NCBI GenBank assembly: GCA_015654915.1
Contig: JAATFY010000056.1
Location: 1-6,082 of the forward strand
Length of the DNA stretch: 6,082 nucleotides
Reading direction: 5' to 3'
From: Rhodospirillales bacterium
GTDB taxonomy: Bacteria; Pseudomonadota; Alphaproteobacteria; UBA9219
The notes under the pieces are model-generated. The model was given only the letters and a program-made list of their open reading frames with translations. It ran no database searches and was not told the DNA's origin. Positions within the stretch are counted from its first letter, which is position 1; each line of letters begins with the position of its first letter. Of this stretch, positions 5,461-6,082 are shown in pieces. The translations under genes were made by a program, and so were the position numbers.

Positions 5461-6082
5461 TTGGACAAGGGCTTCAGGTAAATTCTTAAACCCCTCGATA
5501 AGTTTATCGGCGCCCAACTGGCCGACATCCATTCCGTAACCTTGTGTTACGACAAAACAGGGAATGCCCGCGCCATGCGCCGCCAGCACATCGTTGCGGC
5601 TGTCACCGACCATCACGCAGTTTTCGGTTGGCACGCCCAGCTTTTCGATCACGCCGCGCACATGGTCGGGATGCGGTTTATGGGTCGGGAATGTATCGCC
5701 ACCCGCGACGAATTCGAAATATCCCAGAATGTCCAGTTCCTTGAGCAGCCGGATTGTCGAGGCCTCCTGTTTGTTGGTGCAGATTCCGAATTTGACTCCA
5801 TGACCTTTATAATGATCGAGCGTCTCCACCACATGCGGGTAAATTTGCGACGGGTCGGCTTTCTGGTTGCGGTAGTGCGTGATGAATTCCTGAAAGCGGG
5901 TATAGGATTCGGAATCGGATATCGGCTTGCCTGCCATGGCGAAAGCGCGGCCCAGCATCGGCAGCATGCCGTCGCCGGTCATGCTTTTGGCCTCGTCCAG
6001 CGTGATTTCGCGCAGCTTATGGGCCTTTAACGTCAGATTGATGGCTTGGCGCAAATCGGGCGCGCTGTCGAGCAACGTACCG
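5440..6082 (-). CDS. gph: Phosphoglycolate phosphatase (HAD superfamily), 5' end cut by right edge
   Basis: This HAD hydrolase of the Gph subfamily dephosphorylates 2-phosphoglycolate, a by-product of DNA repair and oxygenase reactions, in the cytoplasm. The window enters the gene inside motif I: the first complete codons read GTLLDSAPDL, so the nucleophile aspartates of DxDGT lie just outside. Motif II is ICTNK (threonine codon at 5776-5778), motif III is the lysine in THKPHPD (5677-5679), and motif IV is MVGDSRNDVLAA (GDSRND near 5590-5607). A helical cap domain lies between motifs I and II, as in Gph. About 213 residues are visible out of an expected 220-230. The stop TGA is at 5440-5442, inside the convergent DUF3108 gene. 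Other HAD phosphatases of this type, such as PpaX, are alternatives, but GTLLDSAPDL and GDSRND favour Gph. Confidence 0.9.
   Translation of the reverse strand, partial: GTLLDSAPDLRQAINLTLKAHKLREITLDEAKSMTGDGMLPMLGRAFAMAGKPISDSESYTRFQEFITHYRNQKADPSQIYPHVVETLDHYKGHGVKFGICTNKQEASTIRLLKELDILGYFEFVAGGDTFPTHKPHPDHVRGVIEKLGVPTENCVMVGDSRNDVLAAHGAGIPCFVVTQGYGMDVGQLGADKLIEGFKNLPEALVQSGFKVG

Overview
The window looks like a chromosomal segment of an alphaproteobacterium. The evidence is the octaprenyl-type polyprenyl synthase lying head-to-head with a TrmN6-like methyltransferase, the alphaproteobacterial flavour of several proteins, and two copies of the palindromic extragenic repeat whose conceptual translation reads VIPAKAGIQ. 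Most genes are GC-rich and housekeeping. One gene (1660-2595) is clearly AT-richer than its surroundings and may be acquired. No species can be named from sequence alone.

Layout. The left part (1-1530) is all on the minus strand. In transcription order it holds a tRNA-Pro(CGG), a family 2 glycosyltransferase broken by a single-base frameshift near its N-terminus, and the first 159 codons of an MgtA-type P-type ATPase, which runs off the left edge. A good sigma-70-like promoter is visible for the tRNA and another for the ATPase. The tRNA promoter is overlapped by an 11-bp perfect inverted repeat.

The middle (1660-2595, plus strand) is an unrecognised 311-residue protein with an HExxH zinc-metallohydrolase signature. 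Its 3' end overlaps the convergent polyprenyl synthase ispB (2573-3595, minus). A 43-bp divergent gap then leads to a TrmN6-like adenine-N6 methyltransferase (3639-4376, plus).

The right part has a 229-bp gene-free gap (4377-4605) with two oppositely oriented copies of a 29-bp hairpin repeat. After it come an exported DUF3108-type protein (4606-5460, plus) and, overlapping it tail-to-tail by 21 bp, a phosphoglycolate phosphatase of the HAD superfamily (5440 to the right edge, minus), which lacks its first few codons.

The genes do not form one pathway. IspB makes the polyprenyl side chain of ubiquinone, the ATPase imports Mg2+, Gph removes 2-phosphoglycolate, and the methyltransferase probably modifies tRNA. 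I see no CRISPR array, insertion sequence, prophage or obvious new multigene system. The least explained items are the HExxH protein, the inverted repeat beside it, and the paired hairpin repeats with a compensatory base-pair change.
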